Below are positions 35,150 through 45,222 of a stretch of DNA of 62,843 bases, one piece after another. The notes below the pieces were generated by a model. The model was not told the DNA's origin. It saw only the letters and a program-made list of their open reading frames with translations, and did no database searches. Source of the stretch: Actinomycetes bacterium. Its GTDB lineage: Bacteria > Actinomycetota > Acidimicrobiia > Acidimicrobiales > SZUA-35. The translations under genes were made by a program, and so were the position numbers. The stretch is taken from the NCBI GenBank assembly GCA_024280015.1, contig JAJRQY010000083.1, positions 1-62,843 on the forward strand, written 5' to 3'. Each line of letters starts with the position of its first letter. The first letter of the stretch is position 1.

Positions 35150-36739
35150 GTGACTGCAAAGAAGAATAGTGAGAGCTCGGACAAGCTCGTGATCCTTCTG
35201 GTCGGTCTCGCTCTCACCTTGGGCGCAGGGATGGTCTTGTTTGGGCGCGGAACATCCGAAGTAGCACTCAGCCCCGACGAGTCATTGGCTCCGCTCGTCA
35301 CCAATGCCTCCAGCCCAACGACCATGGCACCGACAACAAGTACGACCACCATCCCGCCGGCAACGACGGCGGAGCCAACAACAACAACCGAACCACCATA
35401 CGAAGGTTGGGTCGACCCCACTTCAGCCGGTAAGCCATGGGCGAACCTCGGTGGAGTTGAGGGCCTACTCACCTTTCGAGGCAATCCAACGCGCACCTAC
35501 TACGGGCAAGGTCCGGTACCCCAGAACCCGACTGTGGCCTGGACCTTCGACATCGGCTGCAGCAACTCGACCGTCGGTGGCAAGGACAAGACTTGGTGCG
35601 GCTCCGGATGGACTGGCCAGCCGGCAGTTTTTCATCCCCCCGGCAACGACGACGCCTGGTGGGTCGGACTCGGGGCCTACAACCAGAAGGTCAACTTCCT
35701 TGATCCGGCAACGGGTGCCGAGGTCTATCCCGCCTATTTGACCGATGACATCATCAAGGGTTCCATCACCATCGATCCCGACGGTTTCCCGCTGATGTAC
35801 ACCGGCAGCCGCGACAGTTTCTATCATGTCGTCGCCCTCGATCGTCCCGAACCCGAGGCACTGTGGAAGCTTTCAGCCGAGGCAGTCAAGCCGATCAAGT
35901 GGAACAATGACTGGGACGGATCCGGGCTCATTGTCAACGACTACCTTTTTGAGGGCGGCGAGAACTCTCGCTTCTTCATCGTCAAGCTCAACCGGGGCTA
36001 CGACGGGGAAGGTTTGGTCACAGTCAACCCCGAGATTGTCTTCTCTGTTGAGGGTTGGGACAGCGAGCTCACTGCCGCTGTCGGTGGCAACGTTTCCATC
36101 GAAAATTCGGTGGCGATCAGCGGCAACGTGGTCTACTTCGCCAACTCTGGTGGCCTTGTTCAAGGTTGGGACATCACCTCGCTACAAGAAGGCGGGATAC
36201 CCGAACGGGTCTTCCGGTTCTGGGCCGGTGATGACACCGACGCCTCAATCGTTATTGACGACGAGGGCATGCTGTATGTGGCTACGGAGTTTGAACGGGG
36301 CAACGCGCGCTCCAACGAACTCGGCCAGGTCATGAAGCTGGATCCGAAAAATGTTGAGAATCCGGTTGTCTGGAGCCGAGAGGCCAACAATGGATTGGAC
36401 ACTGGGGTGTGGGCCACCCCGGCCATTCACCAAGACATCCTGATCGTGCCAACCGATGACGGAAGAATCCTTGGCCTTGATCGTGTGGATGGGTCCGAAC
36501 GCTGGACCCTTCGGCTGCGAGGGCCCTTGTGGCAAAGCCCGGTTGTTGTCGACAATGTCTTGCTACAAGGTGACTGTGAAGGTGACATGCATGCCTTCGA
36601 CGTCAGCGACACGACCGTGGCGCCGGCCGAGATCTGGTCCATACACCTGGGCGGCTGCCTCGAATCAACACCCGCCGTGTGGCAAGGCTCCATCTTTGTC
36701 GGCAGCCGCAACGGAACCTTCTACGCATTGCGTGACTAG
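35150..36739 (+). CDS. Membrane-anchored PQQ/beta-propeller repeat protein
   Basis: 529 residues; GTG 35150 chosen because it follows the repeat array and leads into KKNSESSDKLVILLVGLALT. One N-terminal membrane anchor (about 12-33), a Thr-rich linker (about 55-85), then an extracellular domain with PQQ-like blades: WTFDIGCSNS, FHVVALDRPEPEALWKLS-type strands, ILGLDRVDGSERWTLRLRGP and MHAFDVSDT, ending VGSRNGTFYALRD. Related to BamB-like beta-propeller proteins. In a Gram-positive it is likely a surface binding or scaffold protein; enzymatic activity is not supported. Confidence 0.8.
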   Translation: MTAKKNSESSDKLVILLVGLALTLGAGMVLFGRGTSEVALSPDESLAPLVTNASSPTTMAPTTSTTTIPPATTAEPTTTTEPPYEGWVDPTSAGKPWANLGGVEGLLTFRGNPTRTYYGQGPVPQNPTVAWTFDIGCSNSTVGGKDKTWCGSGWTGQPAVFHPPGNDDAWWVGLGAYNQKVNFLDPATGAEVYPAYLTDDIIKGSITIDPDGFPLMYTGSRDSFYHVVALDRPEPEALWKLSAEAVKPIKWNNDWDGSGLIVNDYLFEGGENSRFFIVKLNRGYDGEGLVTVNPEIVFSVEGWDSELTAAVGGNVSIENSVAISGNVVYFANSGGLVQGWDITSLQEGGIPERVFRFWAGDDTDASIVIDDEGMLYVATEFERGNARSNELGQVMKLDPKNVENPVVWSREANNGLDTGVWATPAIHQDILIVPTDDGRILGLDRVDGSERWTLRLRGPLWQSPVVVDNVLLQGDCEGDMHAFDVSDTTVAPAEIWSIHLGGCLESTPAVWQGSIFVGSRNGTFYALRD

Positions 36740-36779
36740 CACGGCGTGGAAACTCGGTTAGTGAACGAAGTGAACGGCG

Positions 36780-36852
36780 TGGAGCCAGGGAGAATTGAAC
36801 TCCCGACATCTGCCTTGCAAAGGCAGCGCTCTACCAACTGAGCTATGGCCCC
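36780..36852 (-). tRNA. tRNA-Ala(TGC)
   Basis: Minus strand: acceptor GGGGCCA with TGGCTCC (one G-U), D-arm AGCTCAGTTGGTAGAGC, anticodon loop TTTGCAA (anticodon TGC), T-arm GGGAGTTCAATTCTCCC, discriminator A. CCA is not encoded. Confidence 0.96.
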
Positions 36853-36919
36853 GTGACCCACTAAGGGATCAAGAATGCATGATCGTAGCGCCTTGGCTCT
36901 GCGCTTTGGTGACCCCTGG

Positions 36920-37342
36920 CTAGCTTTTGCCGTAGTCGACGGAATACCAGTGTTCAGGACGCATGATGAAGCACGCACTGGTGCTGTCATCACCACTGTC
37001 GATGTACTGGTCACCACCAGCAGCACCCAAATAGCGATGAGCCATCGGACGAGCATCGTCCTCGATAGAACAAGGACGAGTCTCGATCACCGGTCCCTCC
37101 ACCATCACGTACTTGTAGGGAAGCTTCTCCGACTGGGCACACAGGCTGAAGCGACCAGCTGCCTCAATGAGGCGCCCCTTCAGCGAGGTCGGACTGGTCA
37201 AGATCACGAGGTCACCGCCCGGCTCATAGCTATACCAGATTGGCACCGCAAGTGGGCCCCGTCCCAGGTGTTCAATCCCAAGAATCCCGACATGAGGTCG
37301 GGCTAGGAATGTTTCGCGTTCTTCGATTGACATCTTGGCCAT
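36920..37342 (-). CDS. Pyridoxamine 5'-phosphate oxidase-family (split-barrel) protein
   Basis: 140 residues; ATG 37342 chosen, though no strong ribosome binding site is seen. Flavin split-barrel: HVGILGIEHLGRGPLAVPIW YSYEP (split), VILTSPTSLKGRLIEAAGRF, SLCAQSEKLPYKYVMVEGPV and a terminal WYSVDYGKS. Such proteins bind FMN, F420 or haem. Without the pyridoxal phosphate-specific motifs I treat it as a general member; an F420-dependent role is likely in actinobacteria but unproven. Divergent from the PIG-L gene by 35 bases. Confidence 0.8.
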   Translation of the reverse strand: MAKMSIEERETFLARPHVGILGIEHLGRGPLAVPIWYSYEPGGDLVILTSPTSLKGRLIEAAGRFSLCAQSEKLPYKYVMVEGPVIETRPCSIEDDARPMAHRYLGAAGGDQYIDSGDDSTSACFIMRPEHWYSVDYGKS

Positions 37343-37377
37343 GCGACATCTTGGCCTGTCCAGATAGGTTTGGTCCA

Positions 37378-38136
37378 ATGGACGAACCGGTAGACCCCGA
37401 CAACACTGATCTTCCAACGGTCCCTCTCCCTGAGCCCCTCACCGTTCTTTGTGTCGTCGCCCATCCTGATGACGTTGATTTCGGAATCGCCGGAACAACA
37501 ACGACCCTGACCGCCGCGGGCCATCGAGTTGTCTACTGCCTTGTCACTAGCGGCCAAGCCGGAGGATCTGATCCATCGGTTTCACGATCAGACATGGCAA
37601 CACTGCGAGAGACAGAACAACGAGCAGCAGCAGCCGTCGTCGGTGTGAGTGAGCTCCACTTCTTAGGCTTCCCTGATGGGGCAGTAGTTCCCAGCCTCGA
37701 ACTGCGAAAGGCTATTGCCCGGGTCATTCGCCAGGTCCGGCCCGATCGGGTCATCACTCAGTCACCAATCAGGCTCCTTGACCGGATGTATTCCAGCCAC
37801 CCTGACCATCTCGCCACCGGTGAAGCAACACTCAATGCCATCTACCCCGATGCCCGAAACCAGTTTGCCTTCCCCGACCTGCTCAAGAATGAAGGCCTCG
37901 AGCCTCACGCTGTTCCCGAGGTCTGGCTTACCGCATCACAAGAGCCAGACACCTATGTCGACATCACCGACACCATCGATACCAAGGTCAAGGCCTTGCT
38001 CTGCCATCAAAGCCAGATGTCTGAGCCCGAGAACATGTCAGCCATGATCCGACAATGGGCAGCCGAGACAGCCAAGAGCGGCGGATTTCCTGAGGGAACA
38101 CTGGCCGAAGGCTTCCGCTCAATCGATACCGGCTGA
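37378..38136 (+). CDS. PIG-L family deacetylase
   Basis: 252 residues; ATG 37378 chosen because upstream codons would overlap the divergent gene. The zinc site is clear: VLCVVAHPDDVDFGIAGT (His-Pro-Asp-Asp) and YSSHPDHLATGEATLNAI (third ligand). Members remove acetyl from N-acetylglucosaminyl compounds such as mycothiol precursors (MshB) or act on mycothiol conjugates (Mca). The sequence does not decide which, and other sugar substrates are possible. Confidence 0.9.
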   Translation: MDEPVDPDNTDLPTVPLPEPLTVLCVVAHPDDVDFGIAGTTTTLTAAGHRVVYCLVTSGQAGGSDPSVSRSDMATLRETEQRAAAAVVGVSELHFLGFPDGAVVPSLELRKAIARVIRQVRPDRVITQSPIRLLDRMYSSHPDHLATGEATLNAIYPDARNQFAFPDLLKNEGLEPHAVPEVWLTASQEPDTYVDITDTIDTKVKALLCHQSQMSEPENMSAMIRQWAAETAKSGGFPEGTLAEGFRSIDTG

Positions 38137-38229
38137 TATCAACACCTCCCATAACCACGCAACCACGCGCCGGGGCGGGATAGCTAGTCCGGTCAACATC
38201 GACGGGCTGCAGCCAATACCCTCTCCACA

Positions 38230-39804
38230 GTGACGGCAACCAAGAGCAGCGATCCACTCGGACCGACACGTCAGCGGGAATGGTGGCACCGACACCTCGA
38301 ACCGCAAGAACGCCATCGGGTAATGGCGGATCTAGCTATCTCTCGTACTCCCCATTGGGCCTTCCGTTTCACCGTCATGCTCACCCTTTCGGTGATCGTT
38401 GCCGTCATGGGATTGGCCGCAGATTCCGCCGCCGTTGTCATCGGAGCCATGCTGCTGGCACCACTCATGGGACCAGTACTAGCCACCGCAGCCACCATGT
38501 CCATGGCCTTGTTCAAGAAGGCTCTTTGGTCGTTCTCAAAGGTACTGTTGGCCACTGCCTGGTGTATCGGCTTGGCCTATCTACTGTCGACCATGATTGG
38601 TGACGACCACCTGGCCAACGAGGTGGTTGCCCGAACCAGCCCGGACTTGAAGGACCTGGTTGTTGCTCTTGCTGCCGGGGCCGCCGGATCCTACGCAACG
38701 GTTCGCAAGGATGCGTCAGCTTCGCTTCCTGGCGTCGCCGTTGCCGTTGCCCTCGTTCCACCACTGGCCACCGTTGGCATCATGCTGGAGGCTGGCCAGA
38801 TGGCCGATGCTCGTGGCGCCCTGTTGCTGTACGCCACCAACCTTGCTGCCATCATTCTGGCCGGCGTTGTTGTCTTCGTTGTCACTGGCTTTGTGCCTCC
38901 CCGCCGCCTAGCCACTACTTCACTTCGGCTTGGAGCAGCAACCGTCATCGCCATCGGGGTAGTCGTTGCTATTGCCATCCCCCTCTTTCAAGCCAGCGTC
39001 AATGCGGCTGAGGATTCCAGCCAGCGCGGAGAAGCAATGGCCATTGTCAGAGACTGGCTTGGTGATGATCGTGACCTGGTGCCCGATGTTCGCTTCGACG
39101 AAGACTCCGGCCGTCTCCTAGTTGAACTCAAGGGTGTCGACTATCCCCCCGATGATGCCGACCTTCGAGCAAGCCTGTCCAAAGCCTTCGACCTGGTCCC
39201 CTCTATCCAGTGGATCCGTACCGAGAAGGCAACAACGACAACAACCGCGGCCCTCACCACCACCACCATCACCGACGAAGAGATTCTGCATGAAGACCTC
39301 ACCCGCTTGGTGACCCAATGGTTGCGCACAGCCAGGATCACTGACCCCGAAGTTCAGCACATCGAAATAGATTCTTCCCAACACCCAATCTCGGTCCGGG
39401 TCGACGTTGCCGGGGTTGGTACCGAACCCAAGCTGACTGATCTGCTTGCCCTGTTTGATACCGAGCTCGACACCACCCTGGCCGTACGCGTCAACTGGAC
39501 CGAACGAACCGTGTTGCCCGAAGGAACCTCCCCTCCCGATCCATTGGAGGTGCAGGAAGGCGTGATGCGCTCTCGGCTCGACCGATGGGCAACTGAACGA
39601 GACCTCACCGTTCGCTCATTCATATTCGACGGTAATCGGGTGGAGATCGAACTCGCTGGGGTCGACGAGCCAGAGACGACGGACTTGGTACTCGAACTCA
39701 TGGATGTCGCGGCGAACAACATCACGGTCAACGTCTACTTCATCCAACGTCTCCGGTTGGAAACCACAACAACGACAGCATCAGCAACCACTACCACGAC
39801 CTGA
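38230..39804 (+). CDS. DUF389 membrane protein with long extracytoplasmic tail
   Basis: 524 residues from GTG 38230. DUF389 signature: SAAVVIGAMLLAPLMGPVLA, then LVVALAAGAAGSYATVRKDA and LPGVAVAVALVPPLATVGIM. About six transmembrane segments lie between residues 45 and 255. The remaining 260 residues are outside the membrane part and contain two similar alpha/beta units separated by Thr-rich linkers (TTTTTAALTTTT at about 335; a similar stretch ends the protein). DUF389 proteins have no agreed function. Monocistronic. Confidence 0.85.
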   Translation: MTATKSSDPLGPTRQREWWHRHLEPQERHRVMADLAISRTPHWAFRFTVMLTLSVIVAVMGLAADSAAVVIGAMLLAPLMGPVLATAATMSMALFKKALWSFSKVLLATAWCIGLAYLLSTMIGDDHLANEVVARTSPDLKDLVVALAAGAAGSYATVRKDASASLPGVAVAVALVPPLATVGIMLEAGQMADARGALLLYATNLAAIILAGVVVFVVTGFVPPRRLATTSLRLGAATVIAIGVVVAIAIPLFQASVNAAEDSSQRGEAMAIVRDWLGDDRDLVPDVRFDEDSGRLLVELKGVDYPPDDADLRASLSKAFDLVPSIQWIRTEKATTTTTAALTTTTITDEEILHEDLTRLVTQWLRTARITDPEVQHIEIDSSQHPISVRVDVAGVGTEPKLTDLLALFDTELDTTLAVRVNWTERTVLPEGTSPPDPLEVQEGVMRSRLDRWATERDLTVRSFIFDGNRVEIELAGVDEPETTDLVLELMDVAANNITVNVYFIQRLRLETTTTTASATTTTT

Positions 39805-39817
39805 ATCGGAACAGAAA

Positions 39818-39843
39818 GGGCGGGAACCCAGAGGTCCCCGCCC
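39818..39843 (-). terminator. Terminator between convergent genes
   Basis: Arms GGGCGGG (39818-39824) and CCCGCCC (39837-39843) with further pairing inside. On the minus strand it is followed by TTTCTGTTCC, so it suits the OmpA-family gene; the DUF389 gene may use it as well. Confidence 0.7.
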
Positions 39844-39871
39844 GTCATCTGATCATCGACTTCGTCGTGCG

Positions 39872-41155
39872 CTAGTTAGATGCGCCTTCGAACTCGAAAG
39901 CGATACGACGGTTTGCCGCCCGACCTTCATCGGTGCCATTGTCCGCCACGGGCTCGGCTTCACCTGCACCTCGGGCGCTGAGACCTTCGGCATCGACGCC
40001 AAGCTCGACCAGACGGTCAAGCACCGCATTAGCCCGAGCCTCAGACAAGGTCTGGTTCAGGTCGTCGCCACCCTGACTATCGGTGTGGCCAACAATCTCG
40101 ACAGGAACACCCGGTGTTGCCTTGATGGCGGCGGCTGCTTCTTCCAAGATGGCGTCGCTGGCGACGTCAATGTTCGCACTTCCGGTCTCGAACAAGATCG
40201 GGTTGATTTCAATAGCGGCACGAAGCTTGTCTTCGAGGCGTCCCAGTGCTTCAGCACTGTTGTCAATGGCAAGACCCGAACTGTCAATGGCGAGGCCGGG
40301 GAACGAGGCACCAAAGGCTGACATCATTGCTTGCCCTCGGGTGTCGCCAGCGTCAAGCAAGCCAGTAACCAGGATGGTTGCCCCATCCATGGTCGTACTG
40401 GAGTCAACAAAGGCTCCGCTGCTGTCAACATTGTCTTCCCCGAACACATCGGTGGCTGACTTGATGAAGAGATCGAGAGCACCCTGTTCGGGGAACGCTC
40501 CGGTCAAGACCGCCCGGTCTGTTGCCAGGGCAACGGTTGCTGCCACGGGGCTGAGCTGCTGGTCACCGAAGCCGGCGCCAAGGGTTCCTTCACTCAGGCC
40601 GAGCTGCCTAGACGCCGACACCAGCGACCCGATGTTTTCGTCACCGTGAGGGGCGGTTCCAGCGGTATTAATCGTGCCCCCAACGAGGGTGGTCGAATCA
40701 TCAATGCTCAGATCGTCGGTGACCATGCCTTCGCCGTAGATCCCAACCGCGGCATCCACGATCTGACGGCGGGCACCTTCGTCGGGAACCGATCCGGTCA
40801 GAACGACCGAACCATCAGCGGCGGCCGTGAACAACAAACTGGTTGGTGTCAGTTCGGCTCCCGCATCAGACTTAACACCAACTGTCACCGTTGGTGTTAA
40901 GTCCTCCGAAGCACCGTCATCAAGATTCCAGCTCCACAAAACAAGGGCCAAGAAAATGGCAAACAAGGCAGCTAGGAAAGCCCAAGCCCAGTAGACACCC
41001 TTGCGATCTCGGTCCTCTTCAGCAGAGGAAGCCAACGATGCTGCCGCAGCAGCGGCAACACTGTCAGCGGCCTCAATATCATCGTCAGCTACCGACGCAA
41101 TGACAGCACCGGCCTCATCAATGTCTTCGGGAATCTGGTCTAGCTCATCGCTCAT
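39872..41155 (-). CDS. OmpA-family protein with BON-like repeats
   Basis: 427 residues. Single transmembrane anchor near residues 55-75 (VYWAWAFLAALFAIFLALVL), then two or three BON-like units (GSVVLTGSVPDEGARRQIVD; RAVLTGAFPEQGALDLFIKS) and a C-terminal OmpA peptidoglycan-binding domain (ILFETGSANIDVASDAILEE, EIVGHTDSQGGDDLNQTLSE, ARANAVLDRLVELGVD, RAANRRIAFEFEG). It should tie the membrane to the cell wall. Proteins of this build occur widely in actinobacteria (ArfA-like arrangement). Monocistronic. Confidence 0.88.
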   Translation of the reverse strand: MSDELDQIPEDIDEAGAVIASVADDDIEAADSVAAAAAASLASSAEEDRDRKGVYWAWAFLAALFAIFLALVLWSWNLDDGASEDLTPTVTVGVKSDAGAELTPTSLLFTAAADGSVVLTGSVPDEGARRQIVDAAVGIYGEGMVTDDLSIDDSTTLVGGTINTAGTAPHGDENIGSLVSASRQLGLSEGTLGAGFGDQQLSPVAATVALATDRAVLTGAFPEQGALDLFIKSATDVFGEDNVDSSGAFVDSSTTMDGATILVTGLLDAGDTRGQAMMSAFGASFPGLAIDSSGLAIDNSAEALGRLEDKLRAAIEINPILFETGSANIDVASDAILEEAAAAIKATPGVPVEIVGHTDSQGGDDLNQTLSEARANAVLDRLVELGVDAEGLSARGAGEAEPVADNGTDEGRAANRRIAFEFEGASN

Positions 41156-41212
41156 CTTTTGTCTGCCCAGTCTGGTCTCGAATTCGGTGAAGGGTGCCGA
41201 CAGCGACAGGTC

Positions 41213-42577
41213 CTAGCTAGCGACCTGCGGAAGCCGAGTTAAGGCGTCGTTGACCTTATCTTCGGGGTACTCAAAGTCGACGATTTCGCCTGCGAGGTAC
41301 TGAGCATAGGCCGCCATATCCAGATGCCCATGTCCACACAAGGCGGTCAAAATGACGGTTTCCTCGCCCGATTCCTTAGCCTTTAGAGCCTCTCGAACCG
41401 TGGCGGCCAGGGCGTGGGTTGGCTCGGGTGCGGGAATGATTCCTTCGGTTCGAGCGAAGTTCACGCCAGCTTCGAAACATTCGCTCTGGGGAATGGAAAT
41501 AGCCTCGATCAAGCCGAGTTCGTAGATATGGCTGAGCAAGGGTGCCATCCCGTGGTAGCGGAGGCCACCGGCATGTATCGGGTCCGGCACAAAGTCGTGA
41601 CCAAGGGTGTGCATCTTCATCAATGGCGTCATGCCGGCGGTGTCACCAAAGTCATAGGCGTAAACCCCCTTGGTCAGACTGGGGCAGGCCTCGGGTTCCA
41701 CCGCACGAATGGTCGGGTTCATCTTGCCTGCCATCTTCTCCCGCAAGAACGGGAAGGTCAGGCCACCGAAGTTGGAACCACCACCGGTACAGCCAACGAT
41801 GACATCAGGAGTCTCCTCTACCTTGGCCAACTGGAGCAGGGCTTCTTCGCCAATAATGGTTTGGTGCATCAACACATGGTTGAGCACGCTTCCTAGGGCG
41901 TAGCGAACGTCGGGGTTGGGAGCCGCCATCTCGACCGCCTCGGATATGGCGATACCCAAGCTGCCTGGTGAATCTGGGTCAGCAGCAAGAATGGCTCGAC
42001 CGGCTTCGGTGAGCTCGGAAGGACTGGGATGAATGGTGGCTCCAAACATCTCGATCATGGCCTTGCGGTAGGGCTTCTGGTCATAGCTTGCCCGAACTTG
42101 CCAGACGTCCAGTTCCATGTCGAACAAGGAGCAGGCGAAGGCCAATGCAGTCCCCCACTGACCGGCACCAGTCTCGGTGGTGAGCTTGTTGATGCCAGCC
42201 TTTTTGTTGTAATAGGCCTGAGGAACCGCAGTGTTCGGCTTGTGGGAGCCTGCCGGGCTGACACCCTCGTACTTGTAGTAGATGTGAGCGGGAGTATCCA
42301 GCGCCTTTTCCAGCCGGTGGGCTCGGAACAAGGGGGACGGGCGCCACAGCTTGTAGACCTCTTGTACTTCTTCGGGAATCTCGATATAGGGATCGGTCGA
42401 GACTTCTTGCAGGATGAGGTCCATGGGAAAGAGGGGCAGGAAGTCTTCGGGGCCGGCCGGATCGTGAGTACCAGGATGCAGAGCCGGGGGCGGTGGCTCC
42501 GGAAGATCGGGCACGATGTTGTACCAGCTGGTCGGCATCTCAGATTCGTCCAGCAAGATCTTCGTACGGTCTGTCAT
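41213..42577 (-). CDS. TrpB-like pyridoxal-phosphate enzyme (TrpB2 type)
   Basis: 454 residues, longer than TrpB1. The N-terminal extension ([20 protein letters not shown]) and [20 protein letters not shown] are those of TrpB2. PLP lysine is in [18 protein letters not shown], followed by [15 protein letters not shown] (catalytic Glu) and the phosphate loop [13 protein letters not shown]. TrpB2 enzymes make tryptophan from indole and serine without requiring a standard TrpA, or salvage indole; no trpA is adjacent. Possible alternative: tryptophan synthase function in a trp operon elsewhere. Confidence 0.92.
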   Translation of the reverse strand: MTDRTKILLDESEMPTSWYNIVPDLPEPPPPALHPGTHDPAGPEDFLPLFPMDLILQEVSTDPYIEIPEEVQEVYKLWRPSPLFRAHRLEKALDTPAHIYYKYEGVSPAGSHKPNTAVPQAYYNKKAGINKLTTETGAGQWGTALAFACSLFDMELDVWQVRASYDQKPYRKAMIEMFGATIHPSPSELTEAGRAILAADPDSPGSLGIAISEAVEMAAPNPDVRYALGSVLNHVLMHQTIIGEEALLQLAKVEETPDVIVGCTGGGSNFGGLTFPFLREKMAGKMNPTIRAVEPEACPSLTKGVYAYDFGDTAGMTPLMKMHTLGHDFVPDPIHAGGLRYHGMAPLLSHIYELGLIEAISIPQSECFEAGVNFARTEGIIPAPEPTHALAATVREALKAKESGEETVILTALCGHGHLDMAAYAQYLAGEIVDFEYPEDKVNDALTRLPQVAS

Positions 42578-42765
42578 TTGGTCCCCTTGCAGTTAGGACG
42601 CTCGGCCCGGCAACTATTCGACCAGGCGACAAACAAGCGTCACAAATCCAAACTAGTGGAAACAGTCGGGAAGGTTCTTGGCAACAGAAGATCCGATAGC
42701 GAAGCTTGTGTTGTTGGCTCGCCAGGCTTGGCTCACGCGACAGGACCGAGACTACGATCCTCACC

Positions 42766-43992
42766 GTGGCTGAACTCGATTCCCTGATCGCTCAATTCGA
42801 TGTGCAAGACCCGGCATTCATTGCCAACCCCTATCCCATACTGAGTCAGCTACGAGAAGCCACTGCAGTCTTCTGGAACTCTCAGACCAACCAGTGGATG
42901 CTTACCCGGTTCGATGACATCGCCGCAACACTGCGAGACCGCAGGCTCGGCCGAAACTACAGCCACCTCTATTCCCACCACGAAGTTGGCCGCTCTGAGC
43001 CTGACCCTCGTTGGGACTCCTTTCACCAGCACGAGCAATGGTCATTGCTGTGTCTGGAACCACCCGATCACACCCGGCTTCGACGCTTGGTTTCCAAGGT
43101 TTTCACCCCCCGATCCATTGCCGCCCTTCGCCCCAGTATCGAAGGCTTCTCCGCCGACCTACTTGCTCATTGCCGAGAACTCGAAACCTTTGATCTTCTC
43201 ACCGACTACGCCCAGCCCTACTCCGTTGCCGTGATCTGTTCCATGCTCGGCGTCCCTAATTCCGATGCAGATCTCCTACTTGGGTGGTCACACGACATTG
43301 TCAAAATGTATGAGTTGGAGTCAACCGAATCGGTCAAGCAGGCAGCCAACCAAGCAGCCAGTGAGTACATCGCCTACACCCGGGGTCTCATCGCCGAGAA
43401 GCGCACCAAGCCCGACGGGCTCCTGATATCAGCCTTGGTTCAGGTTGAGGATGAGGGAGAGTCGCTGACCGAGGATGAGATTGTCTCCACCACCATGGTG
43501 CTGCTCGAAGCAGGGCACGAGGCCACCGTGAACACCCTGGGTAACGGATTGCGTGCCCTCATGAAACACCCGGACCAGTGGCAGCGGCTGGTAGCTGGCG
43601 AGGTTGACGCCAAGACTGGTGTCGAGGAGCTTTTGCGTTGGGATTCACCCCTCCACCTGTTCGAACGGTGGGTATTGGAGGACGGAGTACAGATAGCCGG
43701 GCAAGAAATGAAGATCGGTGATGAAGTGGCCATGCTGTTTGGGTCAGCCCAGCGAGACCCGAGACGATTCGCTAGTCCCGATCAATTTGATATTGGCCGG
43801 GGAGATTCGTCCCATGTCGGATTTGGGGGTGGCATCCATTTCTGTGTGGGCGCACCCCTGGCTCGACAAGAACTAGCTGTCTCTCTCGAAGGCCTTGTCC
43901 AGATGTTCCCGACTCTCGAACTTGCCTCGGAGCCGACCTATCACCCGACCTTCGTGATTCGTGGTCTGACCGAATTGAAGCTGACGTTCTAG
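42766..43992 (+). CDS. Cytochrome P450
   Basis: 408 residues; GTG 42766 chosen over an upstream start that would add a poor N-terminus. Haem Cys motif HVGFGGGIHFCVGAPLARQE, ExxR in VEELLRWDSP, and PPDHTRLRRLVSKVFTPR. In the I-helix the usual AGxxTT is AGHEAT (one Thr replaced by Ala). Soluble class I type, needing a ferredoxin; a 3Fe-4S-type ferredoxin is coded at 50967 and could serve, but that is 7 kb away. Substrate unknown. Confidence 0.93.
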   Translation: MAELDSLIAQFDVQDPAFIANPYPILSQLREATAVFWNSQTNQWMLTRFDDIAATLRDRRLGRNYSHLYSHHEVGRSEPDPRWDSFHQHEQWSLLCLEPPDHTRLRRLVSKVFTPRSIAALRPSIEGFSADLLAHCRELETFDLLTDYAQPYSVAVICSMLGVPNSDADLLLGWSHDIVKMYELESTESVKQAANQAASEYIAYTRGLIAEKRTKPDGLLISALVQVEDEGESLTEDEIVSTTMVLLEAGHEATVNTLGNGLRALMKHPDQWQRLVAGEVDAKTGVEELLRWDSPLHLFERWVLEDGVQIAGQEMKIGDEVAMLFGSAQRDPRRFASPDQFDIGRGDSSHVGFGGGIHFCVGAPLARQELAVSLEGLVQMFPTLELASEPTYHPTFVIRGLTELKLTF

Positions 43993-44020
43993 ACGACAAG
44001 CGCTCCAGACACCATGCCCG

Positions 44021-44752
44021 CTAGATGGCGGTGGATCGCAGTTCATCAATCTCGGCCAGGATGGTGGCCACCAAGACCTCGATTACCGCCTCACCCTTTT
44101 CTCTGGTGGCAAGAGTGGCATCTCCAAAGACTCCCGTCGCTGAGTAGGTTTGGCCGGTGCCAGGTTGGCGCGATAACCCAGACAATTCGCCCGGGTGGTA
44201 GTCGCTTATCGCCTTGGACATGTCAACGCTATCCGGGGCGATGTAAAGCATCATGGACGTTTCGATCTCATCGGCATGCGTGCCACCCTCCTGCTGGCCA
44301 ACCTCGTCCTCAACCTCATCAAGACTGGACAGGTGGGTATAGCTACAGCTCAGACCGTCAGCCTCCAGGATTTCCATCGCCGGATCCAAGGCACGCTCGG
44401 TCGAAACACCCGTGTTGAGGATGTAGAAGCGACGAGGGCCGAACGTAGCCAGACTCTGACATATCTGGACCACCAGATCACGAGCAGTTTCCAGAGCAAG
44501 GCTGGTACTGCCTGGGTAGTCGACAAAGGCGGGATAGTAGTGGTAGCCGATGGTTGGAGCGACCACCACCTGGCTGACCGCCAGCACTCGATCCCGCAGA
44601 TAGTTGGCAATGAGCAGATCATTCTTCAACAAGAGATGCGGGCCATGCTCCTTGGCCGCGGCCCCAAGCGGAACAACCACCACGGTCTCCGGGCCCAAGG
44701 CTTGTTCAGCTTCCAACCAGGTCAGGTCTTCGAGCAATACACCACGAGTCAT
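44021..44752 (-). CDS. Creatininase-family amidohydrolase
   Basis: 243 residues with the family metal-binding motifs: VVPLGAAAKEHGPHLLLKND (Glu/His/Asp), ILNTGVSTERALDPAMEILE and QEGGTHADEIETSMMLYIAP (His/Glu). Creatininase-like proteins hydrolyse cyclic amides or formamides, for example in creatinine, mycofactocin or riboflavin metabolism; here the neighbourhood gives no pathway. Converges with the P450 gene; monocistronic. Confidence 0.88.
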   Translation of the reverse strand: MTRGVLLEDLTWLEAEQALGPETVVVVPLGAAAKEHGPHLLLKNDLLIANYLRDRVLAVSQVVVAPTIGYHYYPAFVDYPGSTSLALETARDLVVQICQSLATFGPRRFYILNTGVSTERALDPAMEILEADGLSCSYTHLSSLDEVEDEVGQQEGGTHADEIETSMMLYIAPDSVDMSKAISDYHPGELSGLSRQPGTGQTYSATGVFGDATLATREKGEAVIEVLVATILAEIDELRSTAI

Positions 44753-44832
44753 GGCGTCACACTACTTACTCGGCGTCATCAAAGGCGGAGCCGGTGCAGG
44801 GTCTGTCAAAAGGAAGGCGATAGCTTGGGAAG

Positions 44833-44952
44833 ATGGCTGAGGATCCAGCGACCCAAACCCGCGGTGCCTGGTTCTTTGTCTTTGCCATACTCGTCGCGGC
44901 GGCAGCAATCATCGCTCTTCGCATGTACATCGAATACGTCGACGCCCACTAG
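44833..44952 (+). CDS. Small single-span membrane protein
   Basis: 39 residues from ATG 44833 to TAG 44950-44952. One hydrophobic stretch, RGAWFFVFAILVAAAAIIAL, flanked by an acidic N-terminus (MAEDPATQT) and polar C-terminus (RMYIEYVDAH). The transmembrane pattern and clean ends support a real small gene; the ribosome binding site (GGGA close to the ATG) is weak. A longer frame on the other strand (44806-45141) overlaps it and is judged less likely. Confidence 0.5.
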   Translation: MAEDPATQTRGAWFFVFAILVAAAAIIALRMYIEYVDAH

Positions 44953-45222
44953 AGGCCCACTCCGTCGCTCAATCAACGGACTCTGGATGTGGCCAGTCTC
45001 AAAGCGATACTCGGCCGACGGAGCAAACCCGTTCAGGTGCCTCGCCAGCATCTGGTCGCTGATAATCGAGACCTGGTAGCCGGGCCCGACGGCCTGGCGG
45101 AAGTGTCTGGCCGAGAACGGAGTTGGGTTGTAGCTGCTCATGAGTCCAGTATCGGGGCATCCAAGCCATTACACCAGAGACACAATGTTGAGAATTTCAT
45201 GCATATGTGTCATGGTTGATGA

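Noticed and set aside
44806-45141. 111-codon minus-strand frame upstream of the LysR gene, possibly a divergent target
   Set aside because: No motif and no ribosome binding site; it overlaps the small membrane-protein gene, whose composition is more convincing.
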